Position numbers and translations under genes: made by a program | Assembly: GCA_035761805.1 (NCBI GenBank) | Contig: DASTQL010000128.1 | Coordinates: 1-19,671 of the forward strand | Source: DASTQL01 sp035761805 | GTDB taxonomy: Bacteria; Actinomycetota; Actinomycetes; Jiangellales; Jiangellaceae | DNA length: 19,671 bases | Reading direction: 5' to 3' | Shown: in pieces, positions 14,499-19,671 of the stretch | Position numbering within the stretch: position 1 is the first letter of the stretch | Layout: every line of letters starts with the position of its first letter | Notes under the pieces: generated by a model | What the model was told of the DNA's origin: nothing | The model's database searches: none | Seen by the model: the letters and a program-made list of their open reading frames with translations, nothing else

Positions 14499-15404
14499 AT
14501 GCGTCGGGGCCTGGTGGCGGGAGTCGTGGCCGGCGTGCTCGCACTGGGTGCCGGCGCCGTGGCCCTGACCACCGTGGCCGGGGGGGATTCCGGTGCTTGC
14601 CTGTCCGGCGAGCTGCCGCCGGCCCCGCCCGCCGACGGCGAGGTGCTGCCCGCCGGGCCCGCCGCCGAGTCCTCCGGCCCGGAGGCGTACGAGGTCGAGG
14701 TGCTCGCCCGCTACCCGCACGACACCGACGCCTTCACGCAGGGCCTGGTGGTGCACGAGGGCCTGCTCATGGAGGGAACGGGCGGCTACGGATCGTCCGA
14801 CGTCCGCGCCGCCGACCTGGGCACCGGCGAAGTGGTGGCCCGCCAGGGTCTGCCCGGTCGGGAGTTCGGCGAGGGCTTGGCGCAGCAGGGTGACCGGCTC
14901 TTCCAGCTCACCTGGCAGGACCGGCAGGGCTACACCCGCGACGCCTGCACGCTCGACGTCGTGGACGAGTTCACGTACGACGGGGAGGGCTGGGGACTGG
15001 CCTCCGACGGCGAGGTCCTGTGGCGCAGCGACGGGACGGCGACGCTGACCGCACACGACCCCGAGAGCCTCGAGGTGGTCCGCACAGTCCAGGTCGCCGA
15101 CCGGGGGTCACCGGTCCCGAGGCTCAACGAGCTGGAGGTGGTCGGCGGCGAGTTGCTGGCCAACGTCTGGCTCACCGACCTGATCGCCCGGATCGACCTC
15201 GACAGCGGGACGGTGACGGGATGGATCGACGCGGCGGCCCTCGCCGAGGAGGTCGGGCCGACTGACCCGGACGACGTGCTCAACGGCATCGCGGCGACCG
15301 ACGACGGGCGCCGGCTGTGGCTCACCGGCAAGCGGTGGCCCACCGTCTTCGAGGTGCGGGTGGTGCCCGGCGGTGACCTGCCGCCGGTGGGCGGGCGCAG
15401 CTGA
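14499..15404 (+). CDS. Secreted glutaminyl-peptide cyclotransferase (plant-type beta-propeller)
   Basis: The 301-aa protein begins with MRR and a hydrophobic segment at about 4-27, a signal peptide or membrane anchor; C34 follows GDSGA, which is a poor lipobox. The rest matches the plant/bacterial glutamine cyclotransferase family (five-bladed propeller): YPHDTDAFTQGLVVHEGLLMEGTGGYGSS at about 72-100, WGLASDGEVLWRSDGTATL in the middle, LNELEVVGGELLANVW later, and LNGIA plus LTGKRWPTVFEV near the end. The enzyme turns N-terminal glutamine into pyroglutamate on peptides outside the cell. The start is supported by TACCCT 6 nt upstream. A palindromic repeat array begins 14 bp after the stop and may also end transcription. 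Confidence 0.9.
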   Translation: MRRGLVAGVVAGVLALGAGAVALTTVAGGDSGACLSGELPPAPPADGEVLPAGPAAESSGPEAYEVEVLARYPHDTDAFTQGLVVHEGLLMEGTGGYGSSDVRAADLGTGEVVARQGLPGREFGEGLAQQGDRLFQLTWQDRQGYTRDACTLDVVDEFTYDGEGWGLASDGEVLWRSDGTATLTAHDPESLEVVRTVQVADRGSPVPRLNELEVVGGELLANVWLTDLIARIDLDSGTVTGWIDAAALAEEVGPTDPDDVLNGIAATDDGRRLWLTGKRWPTVFEVRVVPGGDLPPVGGRS

Positions 15405-15417
15405 CCGCGACTCCAGT

Positions 15418-15650
15418 CACACAGTGATCTTGGTCGTGGCCGAGGGTGCCCTCCGGAAGATCACCGTGTGGCGCGTGTCCCGGGTGACGGGCGCTGCGCG
15501 GCACGGTGATCATGCTGGCCGGGGGGTCACCGGGGGCCGAAGATCACCGTGTGGCCCGCGTGCCGGGTGACGGGCGCTGCGCGGCACGGTGATCATGCTG
15601 GCGCGGCGGTCACCGGAGGCCGGAGATCACCGTGTGGACCCGATCCCGGG
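15418..15650. repeat. Palindromic repeat array B (tandem 83-bp units)
   Basis: Two complete units GATCACCGTG-N33-CACGGTGATC lie at 15459-15511 and 15542-15594. They sit in 83-bp direct repeats (15458-15540 and 15541-15623) that agree at about 75 of 83 positions. A third copy starts at 15624 but keeps only its left arm before the next gene's stop codon. On the other side a lone right arm, CACACAGTGATC (15418-15429), continues TTGGT exactly as after the second unit of array A. That lone arm and the first left arm could form an 11/12-bp hairpin just after the cyclotransferase stop, with an inner GAGGG/CCCTC stem. The array lies between convergent genes. It contains no ORF that I would call. Confidence 0.92.
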
Positions 15651-15660
15651 CGGGGGCGCC

Positions 15661-16701
15661 TCACCGGGACCAGCCGCAGCCGCACGCGGGGTGGGGCCGC
15701 CAGGACCGTCGGCGGGGGAGCAGGTCCGGGAGGCTCACGTCGATGGTGCCGTCCACCGTGGGGGGCTCACCCCCGCGGATGTGGACGGCCACGTGCTGTG
15801 CCGCCATCGCCGCAAGGGACCAGGCCAGCGGGACGGGGCACACACCCGCGGGGGCGATCTGGTCGGCCTGCTCGGCGAGCCGTGACCAGGCAGGGTCGCG
15901 GTCGGCGCGGTACAGGTCGTGGCACCGCAGGCAGGAGGAGGCTCCCGGCAGGACCAGTGGGCCGACCGTCCCGGCGGTGGCTCCGGCGCAGACGACCAGG
16001 TGCGGGATGCCCTCGGCCAGCAGGGTCGCCGCCGTGCTCCGAGGGGACATGGCCCCGGGCGCCAGCAGGCCGAGATCGGGCCGGGCGCGTCGCCGTTGCG
16101 ATGCACGCGCGCGGCGTCCGACGATGCGGGCCTCCCGCTCCGCTGCGGGCCCCCTCCGCCGGCCCACGTCCTCGTCGGTCAGCGCACCCGGGCATGGTTC
16201 GCCCGGCTCGGTGACACGACCGTCGTCGACGGTCACGAGCCCGATGCCCAGGGCGGCCAGCAGCGCCGCTGCAGCCGCACCCACCCGGTCGGCACCGTGC
16301 ACCTCGACCCACGCGCCGGCCAGCCGCCGCCCGGCGGCACCGGCGGCCGACGACCCCGCGACCAGCGCATCGGCGACCCGCTCGGGTGGGAGCCGGGCGT
16401 CGACCAGCACGCCGGCCCGGTCCAGCTCGGCCACGGCGGCTTCCAGGGCGGCCGGGTCGCCACCCCGCTGCACGACGGCGCGTCGCAGGTCGGTCAGTCG
16501 CCGGCGACCGTCGAGCCCCACCACGACGTCCGCGACGACGGGCTCCAGACCACCCAGGACCACGGTGGGGCCGGGTTCTGTCCCCACCTGGACGGTGGCC
16601 GCGTCACGGCGCAGCCGCGCGAGGGCGGGGTGGACGGCGGGTCGCACGACAACCTCCGGGACGTCGACGGGTGCTCGGCAGCATGCCGCCATGGCCCCCA
16701 C
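15661..16701 (-). CDS. Degenerate E1/ThiF-like protein related to cyclodehydratase leader-binding proteins
   Basis: The 346-aa protein has an N-terminal winged-helix-like part (about 45-105: ADVVVGLDGRRRLTDLRRAVVQRG) followed by an E1-like fold. Its nucleotide loop is weak (VEVHGADRVGAAAAALLAALGIG with D159-D160), but VCAGATAGTVGPLVLPG leads into a zinc site C257-L-R-C260 plus C340-G-C342 near the end. This matches actinobacterial proteins annotated as TOMM-precursor leader-binding or cyclodehydratase-like. No YcaO partner or clear precursor peptide is present, so a natural-product role is unsupported; adenylation activity is doubtful. The GTG start at 16701 has a CACGGT box 8 nt upstream (16710-16715, minus strand). 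An ATG at 16692 is an alternative. It ends beside array B. Confidence 0.78.
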   Translation of the reverse strand: MGAMAACCRAPVDVPEVVVRPAVHPALARLRRDAATVQVGTEPGPTVVLGGLEPVVADVVVGLDGRRRLTDLRRAVVQRGGDPAALEAAVAELDRAGVLVDARLPPERVADALVAGSSAAGAAGRRLAGAWVEVHGADRVGAAAAALLAALGIGLVTVDDGRVTEPGEPCPGALTDEDVGRRRGPAAEREARIVGRRARASQRRRARPDLGLLAPGAMSPRSTAATLLAEGIPHLVVCAGATAGTVGPLVLPGASSCLRCHDLYRADRDPAWSRLAEQADQIAPAGVCPVPLAWSLAAMAAQHVAVHIRGGEPPTVDGTIDVSLPDLLPRRRSWRPHPACGCGWSR

Positions 16702-16734
16702 CGCGGGTGACCGTGTCCACAGCCTCGGACGCCG

Positions 16735-16768
16735 TCCAGGGGCGGCCCCGCATGGGGCCGCCCCTGGA
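16735..16768. terminator. Perfect 15-bp hairpin terminator after the small zinc-ribbon gene
   Basis: The segments 16735-16749 and 16754-16768 are perfectly complementary with a 4-nt loop (gcat). The hairpin lies 11 nt past the minus-strand stop at 16780 and before the E1-like gene. No U-tract is present. It should separate the two minus-strand genes into different transcripts. Confidence 0.8.
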
Positions 16769-16779
16769 GGACGTGGACG

Positions 16780-16938
16780 TCAGGCCCTGCCGAGTATCCG
16801 GTTGAGGTTCGTGCCACACACCGGACAGGTGGCCTTGGCCATCCGGGTGCCCTTGTCGTTGACGACCACGTCGCCACTGGCCTCGCGCTTGTCCTTGCAC
16901 TTCACGCAGTAGAACTCGCCGGAGTACGTCTCGGCCAC
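16780..16938 (-). CDS. 52-aa zinc-ribbon protein (DUF5679-like)
   Basis: The gene encodes MAETYSGEFYCVKCKDKREA, continuing to a C-terminus CPVCGTNLNRILGRA, 52 residues in all. Two C-x2-C pairs (C11/C14 and C38/C41) frame a KxxREASGDVVVNDKGTRMAKA hairpin, a compact zinc ribbon. The size and pattern match short actinobacterial proteins of the DUF5679 type. Start: GTG at 16938 with GGAGG spaced about 5 nt upstream on the minus strand. A strong hairpin follows the stop. Its function is not known; such ribbons may bind nucleic acid or ribosomes, or serve as a protein partner. It lies between the E1-like gene and the divergent metallopeptidase gene. Confidence 0.88.
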   Translation of the reverse strand: MAETYSGEFYCVKCKDKREASGDVVVNDKGTRMAKATCPVCGTNLNRILGRA

Positions 16939-17109
16939 GTCGGCCTCCTCGGATGACTGTCTGGGGATCGCAGGCCCGGTGGTCCGGTGCCCGCGTGGTC
17001 GGTCGGCGCCCCACCCTACGGCAGCCGATCCTCGGCTCCGGGCTCACCGGAGGGGTGACGAGCGCCACGCCGGGGTTGCGGCCGGCCGGAGAGCGTCGCT
17101 GCCGCGAGG
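16939..17109. other. Intergenic region between divergent genes
   Basis: About 170 bp separates the zinc-ribbon and metallopeptidase genes. On the minus strand it contains TAGGGT near 16991-16997, a possible -10 with no good -35. I see no ORF, RNA gene or repeat here. Confidence 0.4.
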
Positions 17110-17115
17110 TACCGT
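17110..17115 (+). promoter_or_regulatory. -10 box of the metallopeptidase gene (leaderless)
   Basis: TACCGT matches TANNNT and is followed by 6 nt (gcgcgc) and the ATG at 17122. There is no Shine-Dalgarno. Confidence 0.5.
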
Positions 17116-17121
17116 GCGCGC

Positions 17122-17676
17122 ATGGGTGGGCCGGACGTCGAGGTGGAGGTCCGTCGGTCCACGCGACGTCGCCGTACGGTCACCGCCTATCGGGAGGGCG
17201 ATCGGGTCGTCGTCTGCGTCCCCGGGAGCCTCACCGCCGCCGAGGAGGGACGCTGGGTCCGGGTGATGCTCGACCGGCTGGCCGCGCAGGAGCGCCGCCG
17301 GAGACCGACCGACGAGCGCCTGCTGGTCCGGGCACGCGAGCTCTCGCGGCGCTACCTCGACGGGCGCTGCGAGCCGACGAGCGTGCGGTGGTCGGCCGAC
17401 CAGGGCCGCCGGTGGGGCTCGTGCACGCCGGCCGACGGCGCCATCCGGGTCTCCGACCGGCTGCGCGGCCTCCCGGGCTGGGTCCTCGACTACGTGCTCG
17501 TGCACGAGCTGGCACACCTCGCGGTGACCGGTCACGGGCCGCGATTCTGGGCGCTGGTCGAGCGCTACCCCCGTACGGAACGGGCCCGCGGCTTCCTCGA
17601 CGGCGTGGCCCACGCGGCGGGGCTGGACGTGAGCGACGACGGTGACGCGGAGGAGGAGATGACGGGCGCGTCCTGA
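17122..17676 (+). CDS. YgjP/M48-like zinc metallopeptidase
   Basis: The 184-aa protein ends in a zincin domain: VLDYVLVHELAHLAVTGHGPRFW contains H128-E129-x2-H132 with a further histidine at H138 and FW after it, the pattern of YgjP-like (DUF45, UTP pyrophosphatase-related) M48-type proteins. Upstream, RRWGSCTPADGAIRVSDRLRGLP (about 96-118) is the other family hallmark. No signal peptide or membrane segment is seen, so it should be cytoplasmic. The physiological substrate is unknown. The acidic tail (DDGDAEEE) is variable. It is divergent from the 52-aa zinc-ribbon gene and convergent with the Lrp-type regulator, with a hairpin between. Confidence 0.88.
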   Translation: MGGPDVEVEVRRSTRRRRTVTAYREGDRVVVCVPGSLTAAEEGRWVRVMLDRLAAQERRRRPTDERLLVRARELSRRYLDGRCEPTSVRWSADQGRRWGSCTPADGAIRVSDRLRGLPGWVLDYVLVHELAHLAVTGHGPRFWALVERYPRTERARGFLDGVAHAAGLDVSDDGDAEEEMTGAS

Positions 17677-17695
17677 CCGCCAGCCCGGCGGCCCT

Positions 17696-17725
17696 GCCCG
17701 GGCGCCGGGAGCCCTGCGCCCGGGC
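17696..17725. terminator. Bidirectional hairpin terminator
   Basis: GCCCGGGCGC (17696-17705) and GCGCCCGGGC (17716-17725) form a perfect 10-bp stem with a 10-nt loop. It lies between the convergent metallopeptidase and Lrp-type genes. No U-tract is seen on either side. Confidence 0.7.
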
Positions 17726-17731
17726 GCCCCG

Positions 17732-18256
17732 TCAGGCCTCCAGGCCGGGCAGCCGGTCGCCCCGGACGTGCTCGAAGATCAGGCTGGTCTCCGCGTGGGC
17801 GACTGCAGGGTTGCTCGTCACGTGGTCGAGGACGAAGTCGCGCAGGGCGGCCGCGTCGGGGACAGCGACGTGCAGCACGTAGTCCGTCGCACCGGACACG
17901 TGGTAGACCGCAACGACCCCTGGGAGCCGCGGCGCAGCGCTGCGGAAGCGGTCGATCGCCGCCCGGGTGTGGGCCGCCAGCCGGACCGCCACCATCGCGA
18001 GCACCGGGCGGCCCAGCGCCGCCAGGTCGACGTCGGCGTGGACTCCGCGGAGAACCCCCCGCTCGCGGAGCGCGCGGGTGCGGACCAGGCAGGTGGACGG
18101 AGCCACGCCCACAGCGGCGGCGAGGGCGTTGTTCGGCTTCCTCCCATCCCTGACCAGCTCGGCCAGGATGGCCAGGTCGACCTCGTCGAGCGCGTCGCCC
18201 GGTCGTGGTCGAGGGGGTGGCCCGGGCGGTCGACGTTCCTTCGGCCGGGTGGGCAC
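17732..18256 (-). CDS. Lrp/AsnC-family transcriptional regulator
   Basis: The 174-aa protein has a Pro/Arg-rich N-terminus (1-20), an AsnC-type winged helix-turn-helix (LDEVDLAILAELVRDGRKPNNALAAAVGVAPSTCLVRTRALRERGVL, about 23-69) and a RAM ligand-binding domain (about 86-165) with SGATDYVLHV at the effector pocket. Such regulators sense amino acids as octamers. The GTG start at 18256 is set by GAGGAGGTGA about 5 nt upstream on the minus strand. A TACGAT (-10, 18277-18282) and a weak TTCGTC (-35, 17-nt spacing) lie above it. It is divergent from a transsulfuration-family enzyme gene and probably controls it, like mdeR beside mdeA in Pseudomonas. The reading frame stays open far upstream across the neighbouring gene; that extension is not coding. 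Confidence 0.92.
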   Translation of the reverse strand: MPTRPKERRPPGPPPRPRPGDALDEVDLAILAELVRDGRKPNNALAAAVGVAPSTCLVRTRALRERGVLRGVHADVDLAALGRPVLAMVAVRLAAHTRAAIDRFRSAAPRLPGVVAVYHVSGATDYVLHVAVPDAAALRDFVLDHVTSNPAVAHAETSLIFEHVRGDRLPGLEA

Positions 18257-18376
18257 CGTCGTCACCTCCTCAGCCGATCGTACGGCCATCCCCAGAGATG
18301 ACGAAGGATCTGCGGATCCCTTGGCAGGAGTCCGTACGGTCTTCGATCCTGGAACCTCCCGACGAGAGGAGCCGAC
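18257..18376. promoter_or_regulatory. Divergent control region of the Lrp-type regulator and PLP enzyme
   Basis: For the plus strand, TTGGCA (18321-18326), 18 nt, then GATCCT (18345-18350) is a plausible promoter. For the minus strand, TACGAT (18277-18282) is the best -10. Between them lies an imperfect palindrome, AAGGATC-tgc-GGATCCcTT (about 18304-18322), a candidate Lrp-type operator. These are inferences from position. Confidence 0.45.
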
Positions 18377-19561
18377 ATGCCCGGCGAAGCCCCCGCCCTC
18401 GACACGCTGGCTGTGCACGCGGGGCGGTCCGACCTGGCCGGCCTGGGCGTGCACGCGCCTCCGCTGGACCTGTCCTCGACCTACCCGTTGCCGGACATCG
18501 AGTCGGGGGGTGACGCCTACGAGCGGCTGGCGGGCGGTGAGCGCCCCGCCGGGGAGGGCGGCCTCGTCTACCAGCGCCTCTGGAACCCCACCGTCGCCCG
18601 CTTCGAGGACGCCGTCGCCGAGCTCGAGGAGACCGCGGAGGCGGTGGCGTTCGCCTCCGGCATGGCTGCCATGAGCGCGTGTCTCCTCGCCGCGGCAGCC
18701 GACGGCCGGCACCATGTCGTGGCCGTCCGACCGCTGTACGGGGGCTCGGACCACCTGCTGGCCACCGGGCTGCTGGGGACCGAGACGACCTGGGCCGCCG
18801 CCGGCGACGTGGCCGCGGCGGTGCGCCCGGACACCGGTCTGGTCGTCGTCGAGACGCCGGCGAACCCGACGCTCGACCTGGTCGACCTGGAGGCGCTCGT
18901 GGCCCAGGCCGGCGACGTGCCCGTGCTGGTGGACAACACCTTCGCGACGCCCGTGCTCCAACGCCCGGCCCGGCACGGCGCCATGCTGGTGCTGCACAGC
19001 GCGACGAAGTTCCTCGGCGGCCACGGCGACGCCGTCGGAGGCGTGGTCGGCGTCCCGGCGAGCTGGGCGGCGCGGCTCCGCCGGGTCCGGGCGGTCACGG
19101 GCGGTCTGCTGCACCCGCTGAGCGCCTACCTCCTGCACCGGGGTCTGCCCACCCTTCCGCTGCGTGTCCGCGCGCAGCAGGCGGGTGCGGCCAAGCTGGC
19201 CGGCTGGCTGGCGAGCCGGCCCGAGGTCGCCCGCGTGCTGTACCCGGGGCTGCCCGAGGGGGACCCCGACGACCTGGTCGGCCGGCAGATGTCCGGGCCC
19301 GGCTCGCTGCTCTCCTTCGAGCTCCGGGGTGGCTATCCCGCCGCGGCCACCGTGGCCCGGGAGGTCCGGCTGATCACGCACGCCGTGTCTCTCGGAGGCG
19401 TGGACACGCTGCTGCAGCACCCGGCTGCGCTCACCCACCGACCCGTGGCACCCGAGGCCCGCCCCTGCGCGGGGCTGCTGCGCCTCTCGGTCGGCCTCGA
19501 GGACGCCGAGGACCTGCGGGCCGACCTGGCCCGGGCGCTCGCCGCGGTCCGGCCCGGCTGA
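18377..19561 (+). CDS. Transsulfuration-family PLP enzyme (cystathionine gamma-lyase/synthase-like)
   Basis: The 394-aa protein belongs to the Cys/Met metabolism PLP family. It shows LSSTYPLPD near 32-40, YQRLWNPT at 65-72 (PLP phosphate contact from the neighbouring subunit), SGM near 94-96, LYGG at 120-123, D186 in VLVDNTFATP, and the PLP lysine K211 in HSATKFLGGHGD. Substrate is cystathionine, homocysteine-type or methionine. Methionine gamma-lyases usually have cysteine right after LYG; here it is glycine (G123), which argues against that activity. ATG 18377 has AGAGGAG upstream. The divergent Lrp-type regulator suggests amino-acid-responsive control. It is followed by a GC hairpin and a convergent partial gene. 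Confidence 0.9.
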   Translation: MPGEAPALDTLAVHAGRSDLAGLGVHAPPLDLSSTYPLPDIESGGDAYERLAGGERPAGEGGLVYQRLWNPTVARFEDAVAELEETAEAVAFASGMAAMSACLLAAAADGRHHVVAVRPLYGGSDHLLATGLLGTETTWAAAGDVAAAVRPDTGLVVVETPANPTLDLVDLEALVAQAGDVPVLVDNTFATPVLQRPARHGAMLVLHSATKFLGGHGDAVGGVVGVPASWAARLRRVRAVTGGLLHPLSAYLLHRGLPTLPLRVRAQQAGAAKLAGWLASRPEVARVLYPGLPEGDPDDLVGRQMSGPGSLLSFELRGGYPAAATVAREVRLITHAVSLGGVDTLLQHPAALTHRPVAPEARPCAGLLRLSVGLEDAEDLRADLARALAAVRPG

Positions 19562-19671
19562 TCATCCCCCCGGCTCGGCGCCGTCGCCGGGGGGCGTCGG
19601 GCCGGGCGGGGGTGCGCCGGTGTCCCGGGGGTCGGGCGGCGCCCCAGCATCGTCGAGCGCCGAGACGTCCA
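19562..19671 (-). CDS. C-terminal end of an unidentified convergent gene (partial)
   Basis: On the minus strand an open frame enters from the window edge and stops with TGA at 19562-19564. It reads DVSALDDAGAPPDPRDTGAP and then more Pro/Gly, ending GAEPGG. The 35-odd residues look like a disordered tail of a larger protein, and the G/C-rich third positions fit coding sequence. It abuts the preceding stop with no gap. Function cannot be told. A non-coding alternative is possible because the stretch is short. Confidence 0.5.
   Translation of the reverse strand, partial: DVSALDDAGAPPDPRDTGAPPPGPTPPGDGAEPGG
19566..19594. terminator. Hairpin after the PLP enzyme gene
   Basis: CCCCCCGG (19566-19573) and CCGGGGGG (19587-19594) form an 8-bp stem with a 13-nt loop that itself holds CGGCGCCG. 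It lies 4 bp past the stop codon and would lie inside the end of the convergent partial gene. Confidence 0.55.

Noticed and set aside
15458..15650. CRISPR array, because of regularly spaced repeats
   Set aside because: The repeated unit is 83 bp with about 90 percent identity across the whole period, so there are no unique spacers. It is also internally palindromic, and no cas genes are present.
15661..16938. A complete thiazole/oxazole-modified peptide gene cluster
   Set aside because: Only a degenerate E1-like protein is present. There is no YcaO or dehydrogenase, and the small Cys-rich protein looks like a zinc ribbon, not a leader-plus-core precursor.
18257..19438. 568-aa minus-strand protein extending the Lrp-type regulator
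   Set aside because: The extension is antisense to the well-supported PLP enzyme. A strong ribosome site marks the true start at 18256.
1..19671. tRNA, rRNA, insertion sequence or prophage genes
   Set aside because: I saw no cloverleaf-like or rRNA sequence, no transposase or integrase, and no phage structural protein in any frame.

Overview
The window comes from a very GC-rich actinobacterium. Evidence for this is the near-total G/C at third codon positions, a WhiB-family regulator, a mycoredoxin, an AdnA/AdnB helicase-nuclease pair and a UvrD2-type helicase, all actinobacterial marker families. Overall gene content and the intergenic palindromic repeats made me think of Geodermatophilaceae or a relative. 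That family assignment is an inference I could not test.

Layout. (1) 1-7833, DNA repair and redox block: end of adnA, adnB, a convergent endonuclease/exonuclease/phosphatase-fold enzyme (-), nudC (+), mrx1 (-) and uvrD2 (+). (2) 7834-8930, whiB7 locus: a long regulated leader with an A-rich site next to the promoter, a 63-codon upstream ORF, a strong intrinsic terminator and a competing anti-terminator segment, then whiB7, a 61-aa Arg-rich protein and a large hairpin. (3) 8955-13098, metabolic and accessory genes: alpha-methylacyl-CoA racemase (mcr), a TetR regulator (-) divergent from a four-helix membrane protein, and an alkaline-phosphatase-superfamily protein that looks circularly permuted, coupled to a 60-aa zinc-ribbon protein. 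(4) 13117-15660: UbiB/ABC1-type kinase (-) divergent from a secreted glutamine cyclotransferase, then an intergenic tandem palindromic repeat. (5) 15661-17676: a degenerate E1/ThiF-like protein (-), a 52-aa zinc-ribbon protein (-) and a YgjP-like zinc metallopeptidase (+). (6) 17732-19671: an Lrp/AsnC regulator (-) divergent from a transsulfuration-family PLP enzyme (+), and the end of a convergent gene running off the edge.

The order adnA-adnB, nudC, mrx1, uvrD2, whiB7, UbiB-like kinase matches, from memory, the Mycobacterium tuberculosis Rv3202c-Rv3197 region, here with several genes inserted. The themes are double-strand-break resection and helicase repair, redox and NAD homeostasis, and antibiotic-inducible regulation through WhiB7.

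Three things stand out beyond routine annotation: a complete attenuation-type leader upstream of whiB7; a family of 53-bp palindromic units with an exact 83-bp period at two separate loci; and an alkaline-phosphatase-fold protein whose conserved motifs occur in permuted order. Many genes without a Shine-Dalgarno sequence carry a -10-like hexamer 6-8 nt before the start codon, as expected for leaderless transcription.
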